A stretch of 64,000 nt of DNA. Source: Akkermansiaceae bacterium. Lineage in GTDB: Bacteria; Verrucomicrobiota; Verrucomicrobiia; Verrucomicrobiales; Akkermansiaceae. Below, piece after piece: positions 24,250 through 33,794 of the stretch. The stretch lies in assembly GCA_025363295.1 (NCBI GenBank), contig JANYEC010000024.1:1-64000 (forward strand), read 5' to 3'. Position 1 is the stretch's first letter. Each line of letters begins with the position of its first letter. The translations under genes and the position numbers were made by a program. The notes beneath the pieces are model-generated. The model had not been told where the DNA came from, did no database searches, and was given only the letters and a program-made list of their open reading frames with translations.

Positions 24250-25062
24250 ATGCTTGAAACTTTGTGCGACGGGCCGGATGCTCCGTGCGTGCCCGCCTTG
24301 TTACCAAAAACTTCGCCAAAGGGGATCGCCCTGTTTGATCTTGATGGCACTTTGATCGCTTGGGATTGCCAGATGCTGTTCCGACATTTTGTGGTGCGGC
24401 GGGAACCTTGGCGCGCCATGTTCCTCCCGATTTTTCTAATCTTCCTTCCGCTGATAGGCTTGCTGGGAGACGAGGGCATGAAGCGGATTTTTCTCTGTTA
24501 TTTATGGAAAATGGATGCTGAAACGCTTGTGAGATATTCAAAGGAATTCGCCGCAGCGGTGATGCCTGCGATCTATCCGGAGATGATCGATCAATTGAAA
24601 AAACATCGTCGGGAGGGCCACTTGCTGATTTTGGCATCGGCGAGTCCGGAGTTCTACGTGGCGGAAATCGGGCGTGAGCTAGGGTTCGATCTAACGCTGG
24701 GAACGCCGGTGGAGTTCGGTCATTTTTTTCCAGATTTGGTAAATCACAAAGGCGCTGCGAAGGTGACCAGGCTCTATCAATTACTACCTGCATCGTACTT
24801 CGAGAATGGTAGGTTAGCCCGGTGCCACGGCTACTCGGACAGCCGTGCGGATCTGCCGATGCTTTCGCTTTGTCAGTCCGTAATGGTAGTCAATCCTTCC
24901 CATGAACTCACCGCCCTTGCAGAAGAATCCGGCTGGGAGATCGTGCGGCCTGCTAGACCGTGGAAGACGCGGATGGGTTATGGCTTGCGGGCGATGATGC
25001 TCCTGCTTGGGATCGGAGAAGATCCCGGTGGAGTTTATGAAACGCTACGCGAAGAAAAGTGA
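24250..25062 (+). CDS. HAD-superfamily phosphatase (HAD-IB, SerB-like)
   Basis: This 270-residue protein has HAD motif I FDLDGTLIAWD near residues 29-39, motif II LILASASPEF near 123 with the Ser, a Lys (NHKGAAK) as motif III and motif IV GYSDSRADLPML near 198. A membrane-like hydrophobic stretch, FLPIFLIFLPLIGLLG, lies in the cap region. It fits HAD-IB phosphatases related to phosphoserine phosphatase or PlsC-linked phosphatases; the substrate is unknown. It overlaps no gene and converges with the Nudix gene. Confidence 0.85.
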   Translation: MLETLCDGPDAPCVPALLPKTSPKGIALFDLDGTLIAWDCQMLFRHFVVRREPWRAMFLPIFLIFLPLIGLLGDEGMKRIFLCYLWKMDAETLVRYSKEFAAAVMPAIYPEMIDQLKKHRREGHLLILASASPEFYVAEIGRELGFDLTLGTPVEFGHFFPDLVNHKGAAKVTRLYQLLPASYFENGRLARCHGYSDSRADLPMLSLCQSVMVVNPSHELTALAEESGWEIVRPARPWKTRMGYGLRAMMLLLGIGEDPGGVYETLREEK

Positions 25063-25096
25063 ACCCCACCACGAGTTTTTTTCGAAGTGGTGCGGA

Positions 25097-25639
25097 TCAC
25101 TCCAACTCGATTTTAAAAAAGTCACGCATGACTTCGCGATAAACATCACGCTTGAAAGCGGGCAGCCAATCGAGCTCGAATTCCTCCGGCGGGATCCACC
25201 GGTAGGCACGGAATTCAGGATCCTTTTGCCTCACGTTCACTTGCGGCGCATCTGGCTTGAGGCGGCAGAGAAAGTAGGTTTGCTCCTGGCCGTGGCTACC
25301 GTGTTTCCGGAGTTTTTTCCAGCGGGCATGCTCTGGATAGAGATAACGATAACCCTCGCGGCGATCCATGATTTCATAATGTTTCGCCTCGAAGCCCACC
25401 TCCTCGCGCACTTCCCGGTAAAGCGCTTGTTCGAGCGATTCGCCCACATCCACTCCGCCCTGCGGAAATTGCCACGCTCCCGGGATGGTCCAGCGTTCGC
25501 AAATCAGCAAGTTCCCTTCCTCGTTTACCACTAGAGCGGCGACATTGGGTCGATATCTAACCACGCCGAAACAATGCAGTTTCGCAAGGCTTCTGACAAT
25601 ACTTAACTCATCCGAATCTTTGTCCCTGATGCTGGCCAA
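25097..25639 (-). CDS. RppH-like Nudix hydrolase
   Basis: This 180-residue protein resembles RNA pyrophosphohydrolase RppH: YRPNVAALVVNEEGNLLICER, then WQFPQGGVDVGESLEQALYREVREEVGF, a complete Nudix box (GX5EX7REUXEEXGU). The GQEQTYFLCRL and DPEFRAYRWIPPEEF blocks are also typical. RppH removes pyrophosphate from RNA 5' ends to trigger decay; diadenosine polyphosphates are an alternative substrate. The N-terminal 25 residues are poorly conserved, and the true start may be further in. Confidence 0.85.
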   Translation of the reverse strand: MASIRDKDSDELSIVRSLAKLHCFGVVRYRPNVAALVVNEEGNLLICERWTIPGAWQFPQGGVDVGESLEQALYREVREEVGFEAKHYEIMDRREGYRYLYPEHARWKKLRKHGSHGQEQTYFLCRLKPDAPQVNVRQKDPEFRAYRWIPPEEFELDWLPAFKRDVYREVMRDFFKIELE

Positions 25640-25668
25640 ACCGGCGGACCTGTGTCATTGTCCTTTCC

Positions 25669-26208
25669 ATGCTTAAAAACCTTTGGCTCGCCCTGCTCTC
25701 TAGCTTCCTCGTCTGTTCATCGTTCCTTTACGCACAGGATCAAACGGGCACCGATGGCACCGCGATTAAGGGGGACACCGCCGGGCCTAACCGTTTTTGG
25801 CAAGCAACTCTCACCGGCGGGCACTATATGATCGCGCTCGACAAAATTACCTCCGTCAGTCGCCACAAATATGTGCTCGATGGCTCCCTCATCGTTGATG
25901 AAGTCACCGTGGATTCAGTCGGCCAGGCGCTTGCACGATTTTATTTCATGCGCCCGATCACGGATGCCATGGAATCTAACGTCGCCACTCAGTTAGCGGA
26001 TCAAGGAAAAGAACTGCTCGATAAAGTCGCCAAACGAGGTGGGACGGAGGTGCAGAATATGGTGGTGAAAAAGTATCCAGACACCACGCATGCGAAGAGC
26101 ATCGAGTATCGCCTGCTCACTCAAGCTGAACTCACGAGCCTTTACGACAGTGTGCGCAATTCCTGGGAATCCGGAAAAGGCAGGAAATTTTCAACAAGCC
26201 CGAAGTGA
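25669..26208 (+). CDS. Secreted protein of unknown function
   Basis: This 179-residue protein has a clear Sec signal peptide (MLKNLWLALLSSFL to about YAQ, residue 23). The mature chain contains FWQATLTGGHYMIALDKITSVSRHKYVLDG, a compact beta-rich block, and ends in a helical region with KRGGTEVQNMVVKKYPDTTHAKSIEYRL. I do not recognise the family. The gene is divergent from the RppH-like gene, 29 bp apart, and is not clearly in an operon. Confidence 0.7.
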   Translation: MLKNLWLALLSSFLVCSSFLYAQDQTGTDGTAIKGDTAGPNRFWQATLTGGHYMIALDKITSVSRHKYVLDGSLIVDEVTVDSVGQALARFYFMRPITDAMESNVATQLADQGKELLDKVAKRGGTEVQNMVVKKYPDTTHAKSIEYRLLTQAELTSLYDSVRNSWESGKGRKFSTSPK

Positions 26209-26330
26209 GATTTTTCACAAACTTTATATCGATTCGAGCTCTACAAAGACCGATGCTTGAAATGGAGTTGAAACGGCCTTAGTCATTCGCCTCCCGCGCG
26301 CATTCGCCGGTGATTCCTACACCACTGATC

Positions 26331-26810
26331 ATGAGTTCGTTTGAAAACAAAGTGAAAGAAGCGCTCGCGAATCCCCAGAACCAAGGGGAAATCCAAGACG
26401 CAGATGCCGTCGGCACCGTCGGCTCCCCCGAGTGCGGCGATATGCTGCGGATGTGGCTGAAATTCACCGAAAAGGACGGTAAACGCGTGATCGACCGCGC
26501 GTCGTTCCAAGCCTTTGGCTGCCAAACTGCGATTGCCGTGGCCTCCATAGCCACCCAGCTCCTGCGCGGAAAAACGGCGGAAGAGGCGAAGCACCTCAGC
26601 GCCCAAGACCTCACGGGAAACCTCGGCCCTCTGCCACCGATGAAAATCCATTGCGGCCAACTCGTCGAAGGTGCGCTGCGAAACGCCCTCAACAATGATG
26701 CCACGCCCTCACTGGCCGCGGATCCAGCCGCAGGCTCCATGATCCCAACACTGGCGGCTGCCCTGCATTCCAAGCCAGCCGGTAAACTCCGGATTGTGCC
26801 GCTTGATTGA
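26331..26810 (+). CDS. IscU/NifU-type Fe-S cluster scaffold protein
   Basis: The ATG at 26331 gives 159 residues; a GTG lies at 26310. It is the N-terminal NifU/IscU fold, with three cluster-binding cysteines in SPECGDMLRMWLKF, FQAFGCQTAIAVAS and KIHCGQLVEGALRNAL. The family assembles Fe-S clusters and passes them on, usually with the cysteine desulfurase IscS/NifS as sulfur donor. No desulfurase is adjacent. The usual N-terminal DHFLNPRNVG block is here EALANPQNQG. The C-terminal 40 residues beyond the fold are unusual for IscU. Confidence 0.85.
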   Translation: MSSFENKVKEALANPQNQGEIQDADAVGTVGSPECGDMLRMWLKFTEKDGKRVIDRASFQAFGCQTAIAVASIATQLLRGKTAEEAKHLSAQDLTGNLGPLPPMKIHCGQLVEGALRNALNNDATPSLAADPAAGSMIPTLAAALHSKPAGKLRIVPLD

Positions 26811-26898
26811 GCATGTCGTTTCGAGCCGAAACTTTATGTCACGATGATGATAAAGAAGACGAAATCGGTCCGTTTTAAAGAATCCCCATTTTACTTTC

Positions 26899-28638
26899 GT
26901 GTTAGAACTCCAGGAAGTCAGCTTCACCATCCGTAAAGACGGCGAGGAAATCCCGCTTGTTGATCGGGTGTCCATCCGCGTCCCCAAAGGGCATTTCATG
27001 GCCATCGTCGGGCCTTCCGGTTGCGGAAAAACCACGCTGCTCAAAACCATCGCCGGGCTGAACCCTGAATCCGCAGGAGCGCTTTTCTGGGATGGCCGGG
27101 ACTTGTCGAAGGAAGGCGATTTCTCACCGTCTGAGATCGGTTATGTGCCGCAATTTTCCATCGCTTATGACCCCCTAACAGTTGATGAGTCGGTGGAAGC
27201 CGCGACCCGCCTGCGAGTTCGCTCAGGCAGCCTCGCGGAGCTGGATCACCGCATCGATCGGGTGCTCGAAGAAACCGGCCTCAGCCCGATCAGTGACCGC
27301 CAAGTGAAAGTATTATCTGGCGGGCAAAAGCGCAGGCTTGGCCTCGCCATGGAACTCGTTTCCGACCCGAAACTTCTGCTGTGCGACGAGGTCACATCCG
27401 GCCTTGATCCACGGTCGGAGCGGGAGATCGTGCGGCTGCTGCACGATCTATCAAGAAAGGACGGGCGGATCGTTCTATCAGTCACCCACTCGCTATCCCA
27501 CTTAGAACTTTACGATTCGATTCTCGTCCTACACGAGGGCCGCGTCGCATTCCATGGGCCGCCTGAACAACTGACGCACTACTTTTCAGTAAGTGATACA
27601 GAAGAAGTCTATCCGCGTTTGGCGTCCCAGCCATCCGAGCGCTGGCACAGCTCATGGCAAAAACACCGTGAGTCCTATCAGAAAATGATGGATAAGAGCC
27701 GTGCGCTACACATCGCCAGCGGCGACTTACAATTGCCTGCTTCCCCGGCGTTAGAAAATGAGAAGGCCGATGAGGAAGCACTCCGCTTACCTAGCTTTTT
27801 CAGCCAGTTCGCCACGTTACTTTCCCGGCGCTGGCGAATCTTTTTCCGTGATCGCGGACAGGTGTTCTTACAACTCGCGATCATCGTTTGCTTTCCCGTT
27901 CTTGTGACGATTTTCAGCGACAAGGCATCGGGGAACATCCGCCGCTTTTCAGACACCCGTTCCGCTGACTACGTGGCTGAAATCCAAGAACAACAAAGCG
28001 TGCGCTCGGATCAGGCCAAGGTCGGTTCTGCGGTGTCCGGCATCATTATGTTCCAGGTGGTGCTGCTCTCGCTGATGGGTTCTAACAATTCCGCGCGTGA
28101 AATCGCCGGTGAACGCCCCATCTATGAAAAGGAAAAATTTGGTGGCCTCAGACCCTCAGCCTATCTCGCCTCTAAAATTGCCTTCCTCGCCTGCCTCGTG
28201 ATCGCGCAATCGCTGTGGATGGCGTTTTTCGTGAATTTTTTCGGGGCTTTCCGTGGGGATTTTCTCCAACACGCCGGGTTCCTCCTACTCATCAACGCGT
28301 CAATGACCGCGATTTGCTTGGCCATCTCATCGCTCATGCGAACGGCGGAACAAGCATCATTGTTGTCGATCTATCTAGTGGGTTTCCAACTTCCTCTTTC
28401 CGGTGCGGTGCTTGCTCTTCCTGAAAAAGTCGAAGCTTTCACCCGCCCCTTCATCTCCGCCTACTGGGCATGGTCCGGCTCGGTGGAGTCTCTTCAAATT
28501 CAAGTCCACGATGCAGTAAATTCCGTGATCGACACCAGCTTGTCTGCACAAAATGCCTGCCTCTACACTCTCGGAGCCCACATTGCAGTCGCCTTTATCG
28601 CTACTTGGGCCGGGGCGCGCAGGCCACAGTGGGACTAA
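26899..28638 (+). CDS. ABC transporter half-type fusion, ATPase plus ABC-2 membrane domain (ABCG-like)
   Basis: This 579-residue protein starts with GTG. The ATPase domain is N-terminal: Walker A GPSGCGKTT near residues 39-47, signature LSGGQKRRLG near 140, Walker B LLLCDEVTSGLD near 161, and a switch His in VTHSLSHLELYD. A linker of about 100 residues leads to a C-terminal ABC-2 membrane domain with about six helices from residue 310 on. This order matches ABCG/White exporters, which dimerise. The substrate is not predictable. The following two genes are secreted or membrane proteins on the same strand. Confidence 0.9.
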   Translation: MLELQEVSFTIRKDGEEIPLVDRVSIRVPKGHFMAIVGPSGCGKTTLLKTIAGLNPESAGALFWDGRDLSKEGDFSPSEIGYVPQFSIAYDPLTVDESVEAATRLRVRSGSLAELDHRIDRVLEETGLSPISDRQVKVLSGGQKRRLGLAMELVSDPKLLLCDEVTSGLDPRSEREIVRLLHDLSRKDGRIVLSVTHSLSHLELYDSILVLHEGRVAFHGPPEQLTHYFSVSDTEEVYPRLASQPSERWHSSWQKHRESYQKMMDKSRALHIASGDLQLPASPALENEKADEEALRLPSFFSQFATLLSRRWRIFFRDRGQVFLQLAIIVCFPVLVTIFSDKASGNIRRFSDTRSADYVAEIQEQQSVRSDQAKVGSAVSGIIMFQVVLLSLMGSNNSAREIAGERPIYEKEKFGGLRPSAYLASKIAFLACLVIAQSLWMAFFVNFFGAFRGDFLQHAGFLLLINASMTAICLAISSLMRTAEQASLLSIYLVGFQLPLSGAVLALPEKVEAFTRPFISAYWAWSGSVESLQIQVHDAVNSVIDTSLSAQNACLYTLGAHIAVAFIATWAGARRPQWD

Positions 28639-28746
28639 CTGGGCTAGTGCTGAAGTTCAAACCCCACGCTTTGCTCTCGATTTCTTCCATTCCCCCGCCA
28701 TCTTCTCCCCAGTTCTCAGCATTTCAATTTTCAGCTTTTACCCATT

Positions 28747-29151
28747 ATGGCACGCCGCGCTAGCTCAAGTCTTCACCCAGGGATCATCATTGGTGCCATC
28801 GCCGCCGTCGTGGTCGCCGTGGTCGCGGGGAAATCCATGCTAGGGAAAAAAACCGCAGGCTTTGGAGACGTTGCCACCCTGCAGATGGATGAACTTCTCC
28901 AAAACGGTAACAGCCTGCGCGGGAACGAATACGTCGTCGAGGGACAGATCGACGAGAAACTCCAATGGACCACCAACCGCGGCCAGTTAGTCAGCGTCCG
29001 CGTGGAGGCACCGGGTGGCGATCAATTCGTGGGAATCGAAATTCCGCCCGAATACAACAAACTCAATATCGATACCAAACAGAAATACGCTTTTCGCGTG
29101 AAATTCAAGCAAGGCGGCATCCCCGTCGCCACCGGAATCAACCGCCGCTAA
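28747..29151 (+). CDS. Membrane-anchored small protein of unknown function
   Basis: This 134-residue protein has a basic N-terminus and a single membrane helix, IIIGAIAAVVVAVVAG (about 13-28), followed by a soluble domain. The domain contains LRGNEYVVEGQIDEKLQW and LVSVRVEAPGGDQFVGIEIP, a beta-rich pattern compatible with an OB-like fold, but I cannot assign it. It lies 19 bp upstream of the large secreted protein gene and is probably co-transcribed. Confidence 0.75.
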   Translation: MARRASSSLHPGIIIGAIAAVVVAVVAGKSMLGKKTAGFGDVATLQMDELLQNGNSLRGNEYVVEGQIDEKLQWTTNRGQLVSVRVEAPGGDQFVGIEIPPEYNKLNIDTKQKYAFRVKFKQGGIPVATGINRR

Positions 29152-29169
29152 TTTTCCCCACCGTTTTCC

Positions 29170-31077
29170 ATGAAAACCCGATTTTTGATTTCCCTACTCG
29201 CCGCCGGTCTTGCCAACGGCCAAGTTTACACGCCCCCTGACGCGCAACAGGCACCTGCAGAAAAGCCCACCCCTTCGGATAAAGCCGCCCCTCCCGCCAA
29301 GGAAAAATCAAGCACGGGCCCACTCGGCAACGAGATCCCGATGCTCGATCCCGCAGCGGAAACCATCACGGTGGGTGGCGTTGCAATTCCGTTAGGCGAC
29401 AACCGTTTGCTCAAGGCTCGGTTTGAAAAATACCTCAGCCAACCGCCTGAAAAGGATGAGGCGGCCGCTAAATACCGGGCCACGGTCACCGAGATTCTTA
29501 ACACTATTTCACCGTTCAGAAGCGGTGGCCCTGATCTTTATGGCGCTTTCCGCCTGCTGCCCACTGCGGCCTCGTATCCCGGAGATGCAAACCTCTGCGG
29601 CTCGCTCGCGGAATCAATCTACATGGCCATGTTGTCCAAGCAGGACATCAACGGATTAGCAAAGCTCAACAAATCGATCGAAGAGGAAAAAGGATCAATC
29701 ATCGCCAGCGGAGACTGGGCCGCACGCCATGAGAAGGACAGCATGATGGTCGAGGCGAAAGACACGAAGGGCAAAAGCAAGGGAACCACTGGAACCCCCC
29801 AAACTCCCGGCACCGGTAACAACTCGCTGAAGTATGCCGATACCCTTCGGCGCATCGCGGAGATCGAAGTTCTGAAAAAGGCGAACATCGCCCGCACCGA
29901 GGCCCAGACACTGCGTACGAAAGCACAATACCAAGTCAGCATGGTGCAATGGTTCGTCCAACGCCGATATGAACACGTGCTGATGGCCGCACGCTTTTAC
30001 AACCAAATTTGGAAGGACGGCGATGCCACCCTCCGCATTGATAAGAACTCGGATGTCTCCAAACTTTTCTCCGAATCCGTCGGTGTCAGCCCGACCGTGG
30101 CCTCGCTTGACTCACTTTCTAACGAAGCCATCCGCGAGGTGGGAAAATATGTTGAAGCATTCGATCTGATGCTCTCACGTAATGAACTTCACTCGGCAAC
30201 TCAGCGTCTGATGGAGGCTTATGCACTCGGTGAGTATCTCGGTCCTGTCGCCACACTTTCGTATGATAAAAAGCAACGCATCGCTGCCTATGCTCGTGAT
30301 TTGAACGAACTCTACGGCACACTCCAAGCCCGCGATTACGCGAAGACCAAAGAACTAGCAGATCGTCTCAAGGCCGCAGCCAAAGACTTCCCATCCTCTA
30401 AAGTTGATAGCGCCATCGCCGCTTACACGCTCGCGTCGGACCTCGCGATCGAAGAAGCAAAAGCTCACTTGCTCGCCAAGGAAAACGACAAGGCGGCAGA
30501 AAAAATCAAGGCTGCCACTGAGATCTGGCCAACGAATCCAAAGCTCAGCGAGTTCCGTGCGATGATCTCCGGTGCCAGCACTATAGTCACCGCCCGCAAT
30601 GATTTTGATCGCTTGTTAAGCGAGGGAAATTTCCGCGAAATCGCAAAACGCCAGTATGAGATCGCGCCAACCATCCAAGGCGACGCCAAGCGTGAGGATG
30701 CCTTCAAACAAATCATGACCAACCTCATGAAAATCGAAGCCGCGCTCGGAAAAGCTTCTGAGTTCAGCAAGGTCGGCCAAAATTACGCGGCATGGGAACA
30801 ACTCGCCGAACTGCGGGAACAGTTTCCAGACGATCCAAAACTCGGCCGTGAGCTTGAATTATTAGCTCCGAAGGTGGCGGATTTTACGCTCGCCCTGGAC
30901 AAGGCGAAACAATTTGAAAACCGCACGCCGAAGCAAACCGGCTCCGCACTTTCTTGGTATCTCAAGGCTCGCAATATCTATCCGCAAAGCAATCTAGCAG
31001 ACACCGGCAGCAAGCGCCTGATCAATGAAATCTTAGCACCGGACGATGGAGCCGCTCCCGCTACCAAAAGCGAGTGA
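29170..31077 (+). CDS. Large secreted helical protein of unknown function
   Basis: This 635-residue protein has a signal peptide (about residues 1-18) and a Pro/Ala/Lys-rich linker to about residue 55. The rest is mostly alpha-helical, with repeated helix pairs in the second half (LAKENDKAAEKIKAATEIWP, YAAWEQLAELREQFPDDPK) that resemble TPR-like units. An N-terminal block ETITVGGVAIPLGDNRLLKARFEKYL is notable. I do not recognise the family. It may be a periplasmic scaffold linked with the upstream membrane protein (inference from the 19-bp spacing). Confidence 0.75.
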   Translation: MKTRFLISLLAAGLANGQVYTPPDAQQAPAEKPTPSDKAAPPAKEKSSTGPLGNEIPMLDPAAETITVGGVAIPLGDNRLLKARFEKYLSQPPEKDEAAAKYRATVTEILNTISPFRSGGPDLYGAFRLLPTAASYPGDANLCGSLAESIYMAMLSKQDINGLAKLNKSIEEEKGSIIASGDWAARHEKDSMMVEAKDTKGKSKGTTGTPQTPGTGNNSLKYADTLRRIAEIEVLKKANIARTEAQTLRTKAQYQVSMVQWFVQRRYEHVLMAARFYNQIWKDGDATLRIDKNSDVSKLFSESVGVSPTVASLDSLSNEAIREVGKYVEAFDLMLSRNELHSATQRLMEAYALGEYLGPVATLSYDKKQRIAAYARDLNELYGTLQARDYAKTKELADRLKAAAKDFPSSKVDSAIAAYTLASDLAIEEAKAHLLAKENDKAAEKIKAATEIWPTNPKLSEFRAMISGASTIVTARNDFDRLLSEGNFREIAKRQYEIAPTIQGDAKREDAFKQIMTNLMKIEAALGKASEFSKVGQNYAAWEQLAELREQFPDDPKLGRELELLAPKVADFTLALDKAKQFENRTPKQTGSALSWYLKARNIYPQSNLADTGSKRLINEILAPDDGAAPATKSE

Positions 31078-31097
31078 GGGCGTGCCCACCTGCTGTT

Positions 31098-33092
31098 TTA
31101 CTCGATGCCGAGTTTGGCTTTCACCTTTTCAATCTCGTCGGAGAGTTGGCCCCAGCGATAATAACTCGTTTCAAGTGATTTTGCGAGCTTGTCCGCGGCA
31201 TTCGAGGCTTCTCGCATTTTGGCCGAGTCGTTAGCGATCTCATCTGAAGAGAGGCGCTGCGTGGTGGTGGCTTGGGCGCTTTCGAGCTCAGCGATTTTGC
31301 CCTCAAGTTCGGCGAACTCGGCTTCGAGTGGCTTAAGCACCTTCGATTTCATTTCCCGTTGCTCCGCCTCGATTCGGCGCTGTTCCTTGCGGTTCACGCC
31401 GGGCGTGGACGGCCGCAAAGATGTGTTAGCTGCGGCCGGTGCGAGTGTGCTCAGGCGAACCTCACCTTTTTTACTCGCCTCATCTTCCGCAGATTTCTCC
31501 AAGTAATAGGTGATATTTCCAGCGTAGAGCGTCGGTTGCTCACCGGGGCGGAATTCAAGCGTCTTGGTGACGAGTGCATCGAGGAAATTCCGGTTGTGGG
31601 AAACGATCATGACGCTGCCAGGATAGTCGATCAACGCCCGCTGAAGCACATCCTGCGATTGCATATCGAGGTGGTTCGTCGGCTCATCGAGAATGAGGAA
31701 ATTCGCCGGGCGCAGCAACATGCAGACGAGGGCGACACGTGAGCGCTCACCTCCCGACAGTACGCCAATCTTTTTGAAAACGTCATCGCCGCGGAAAAGG
31801 AAACACCCTAGCAGGTTCCGCGCGTGCGGCATCGCCTCGCGGGAAGCGGCCGCCTCGACGGTCTCAAGCACTGATAGATTCGGGTCTAACTCGTCCGCAT
31901 GGTTCTGCGAGAAAAACGAGGTGGCCACTTTGTGACCGAAAGTGTGCGTTCCTGCATCGGGCTCTTCCTGCCCGGTGATGAGACGGCAGAAGGTGGATTT
32001 TCCCGCGCCGTTAGGTCCGACGATGGCAAATTTCTCGCCCTTATTGATTTCGAAATCGAAGCCGCTGAAGATGTTGAGCGCACCGTAGCTCTTCGCGACA
32101 CCCTCTAACTTCGCGACGGTATGGCCTGAGTTCGGCGGAGGTGGAAATTTGAAATTCATTACCGCGTCGTCCTGCTCGGGAGCCGGGATGCGCTCGACCT
32201 TGGCGAGCAGCTTGATGCGGGACTGCACGAGCGTCGCCTTGTTAGCTGAGGCCCGGAAACGGTCAATGAAACGCTGCGTTTCCGCGATTTCCCGCTGTTG
32301 GGCGGTGTATTGCTTCATACGAATTTCCTTCCTTAACACCGACTCGCGCTCGAAGTAGGAAAAATTCCCGGCATATTCCTCGGCGCGTCCGTGGGAGAAC
32401 GCAATGGTGCGCGTGCATAGAGTATCTAGCAGCGCTCTATCATGAGAAATGAGTAGAATCGCCCCGGGATAGTTGATCAAGTATTGCTCCACCCAGATCT
32501 GCGTGCCGATGTCCAAGTGGTTCGTCGGTTCGTCTAGCAGCAACACTTCCGGCTCTTGGAGAAATAGCTTTGCCATCGCAATACGCATCTGCCAACCACC
32601 CGAAAACTCCGAGCAATCGCGGACAAAATCCTTCGTTTGGAAACCGAGACCCTTGAGAATGGATTCAATGCGCGGCTTCATCCGGGAGGGGTCCATCGCA
32701 TCAAGCTGGAGCTCCAGCTCGCCGATTTCCTCCAGCATATCGCCGTAGGGCGAGGAACGCGGGTCAAGTTTGACGAGCTCGTTAGAGAGGCGGTCGATCT
32801 TTTCGCTCAGCGCCATTGTTTCGCCAAAAGCAGACTCCGTTTCCTGCCAAAGCGTGCGGCCTTTGACGTGAATCCCCTCCTGCGGCAAGTAACCGATGCG
32901 AGTGCCCTTCGGCGCGCTAATCTGTCCGGCGGTCGGCCGGATAAGCCCTGCCACACATTTCATGAGCGTGGACTTACCCGCACCATTGTGGCCGGCAAAG
33001 GCGATGCGCTCCCGTGGTTGCACGGAAAAGGCGAGATCGTTGAAAAGCACTCGTGCGCCAAATTCAACTCGAAGGGACTGAACGGAAATCAT
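31098..33092 (-). CDS. ABC-F family ATP-binding protein (translation factor type)
   Basis: I choose the ATG at 33092 (664 residues); a GTG is present at 33110. It holds two ABC ATPase domains in one soluble chain. The first has Walker A GHNGAGKST, signature FSGGWQMR and Walker B LLLDEPTNHLD. The second has GPNGAGKST, LSGGERSRV and LILDEPTNHLD. A charged linker (about 245-300) joins them. A C-terminal coiled coil (RKEQRRIEAEQREMKSKVL to the end) resembles the Uup/YdiF type. Members act on the ribosome; the specific role is unknown. No membrane segment exists. Confidence 0.92.
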   Translation of the reverse strand: MISVQSLRVEFGARVLFNDLAFSVQPRERIAFAGHNGAGKSTLMKCVAGLIRPTAGQISAPKGTRIGYLPQEGIHVKGRTLWQETESAFGETMALSEKIDRLSNELVKLDPRSSPYGDMLEEIGELELQLDAMDPSRMKPRIESILKGLGFQTKDFVRDCSEFSGGWQMRIAMAKLFLQEPEVLLLDEPTNHLDIGTQIWVEQYLINYPGAILLISHDRALLDTLCTRTIAFSHGRAEEYAGNFSYFERESVLRKEIRMKQYTAQQREIAETQRFIDRFRASANKATLVQSRIKLLAKVERIPAPEQDDAVMNFKFPPPPNSGHTVAKLEGVAKSYGALNIFSGFDFEINKGEKFAIVGPNGAGKSTFCRLITGQEEPDAGTHTFGHKVATSFFSQNHADELDPNLSVLETVEAAASREAMPHARNLLGCFLFRGDDVFKKIGVLSGGERSRVALVCMLLRPANFLILDEPTNHLDMQSQDVLQRALIDYPGSVMIVSHNRNFLDALVTKTLEFRPGEQPTLYAGNITYYLEKSAEDEASKKGEVRLSTLAPAAANTSLRPSTPGVNRKEQRRIEAEQREMKSKVLKPLEAEFAELEGKIAELESAQATTTQRLSSDEIANDSAKMREASNAADKLAKSLETSYYRWGQLSDEIEKVKAKLGIE

Positions 33093-33151
33093 CGGGCGCG
33101 CAGGGTGCACGGCAATGCCTCAGGGTCAAGACCGGGAGCGAAATGAGTGCA

Positions 33152-33724
33152 TCAGGATTCACTTTCCACGCACAATTGTCGTGCTCGAACATTCTCGGGG
33201 GCTTCGCGCTCCCACGCCTTGAGAAACGCTTCGATCTCCGCAAGCAAGCTCTCACAGTGCTTATTCCACTTACCAGTGCCGCGCAGGATCAACGAACTTT
33301 CGCGTAGGCCCGTAAACCGAATTTCCTCAGCCCCAGCAGCGCGGAGGTCACTGAGTTCGACGCGCAAGGTCTCGAAAAATGCGAGTTCAAAGCCATTTCC
33401 AGCCTCCATCGCAGCACGAACCAAGCAAACGGTCACGGGTGGTGCCAGCGGCTCAAGTTTTTCTGCGATCCGCTCGCAACCGATTTTCACCAGCATTTTA
33501 CGCATCCGGTCGAATAAGTCCTCAAGCTGCAAGAGCTTGAGTGGGCACTTGGTTTCCAGATACTGGACGATCCCACTACGGATATCCGCGACAAACGGGA
33601 AATCCTCGTGTTCCGCTGCGGCTGCCGCCCTCTTCAAGGCATCATCTAACCACGCGGTATCGTAATCAATCACTTGGTAGCGACCGATCTGAAGCGCGGG
33701 GCGATTGCCAATAAGGGAGATCAC
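33152..33724 (-). CDS. Conserved-looking protein of unknown function, downstream of nrdR
   Basis: This 190-residue soluble protein has an N-terminal strand YQVIDYDTAWLDDALKRAA and long helices (FDRMRKMLVKIGCERIAEKL), and includes several cysteines without a clear metal pattern. I do not recognise the family. It follows nrdR on the same strand at a 70-bp gap, so co-transcription is possible. Confidence 0.65.
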   Translation of the reverse strand: MISLIGNRPALQIGRYQVIDYDTAWLDDALKRAAAAAEHEDFPFVADIRSGIVQYLETKCPLKLLQLEDLFDRMRKMLVKIGCERIAEKLEPLAPPVTVCLVRAAMEAGNGFELAFFETLRVELSDLRAAGAEEIRFTGLRESSLILRGTGKWNKHCESLLAEIEAFLKAWEREAPENVRARQLCVESES

Positions 33725-33794
33725 TTGCGGGTTGTTTGAGGAGGGAAAATAAAACGGGGTATGATGTTAGGGGGAGATTTTGAGAGGAGATGAA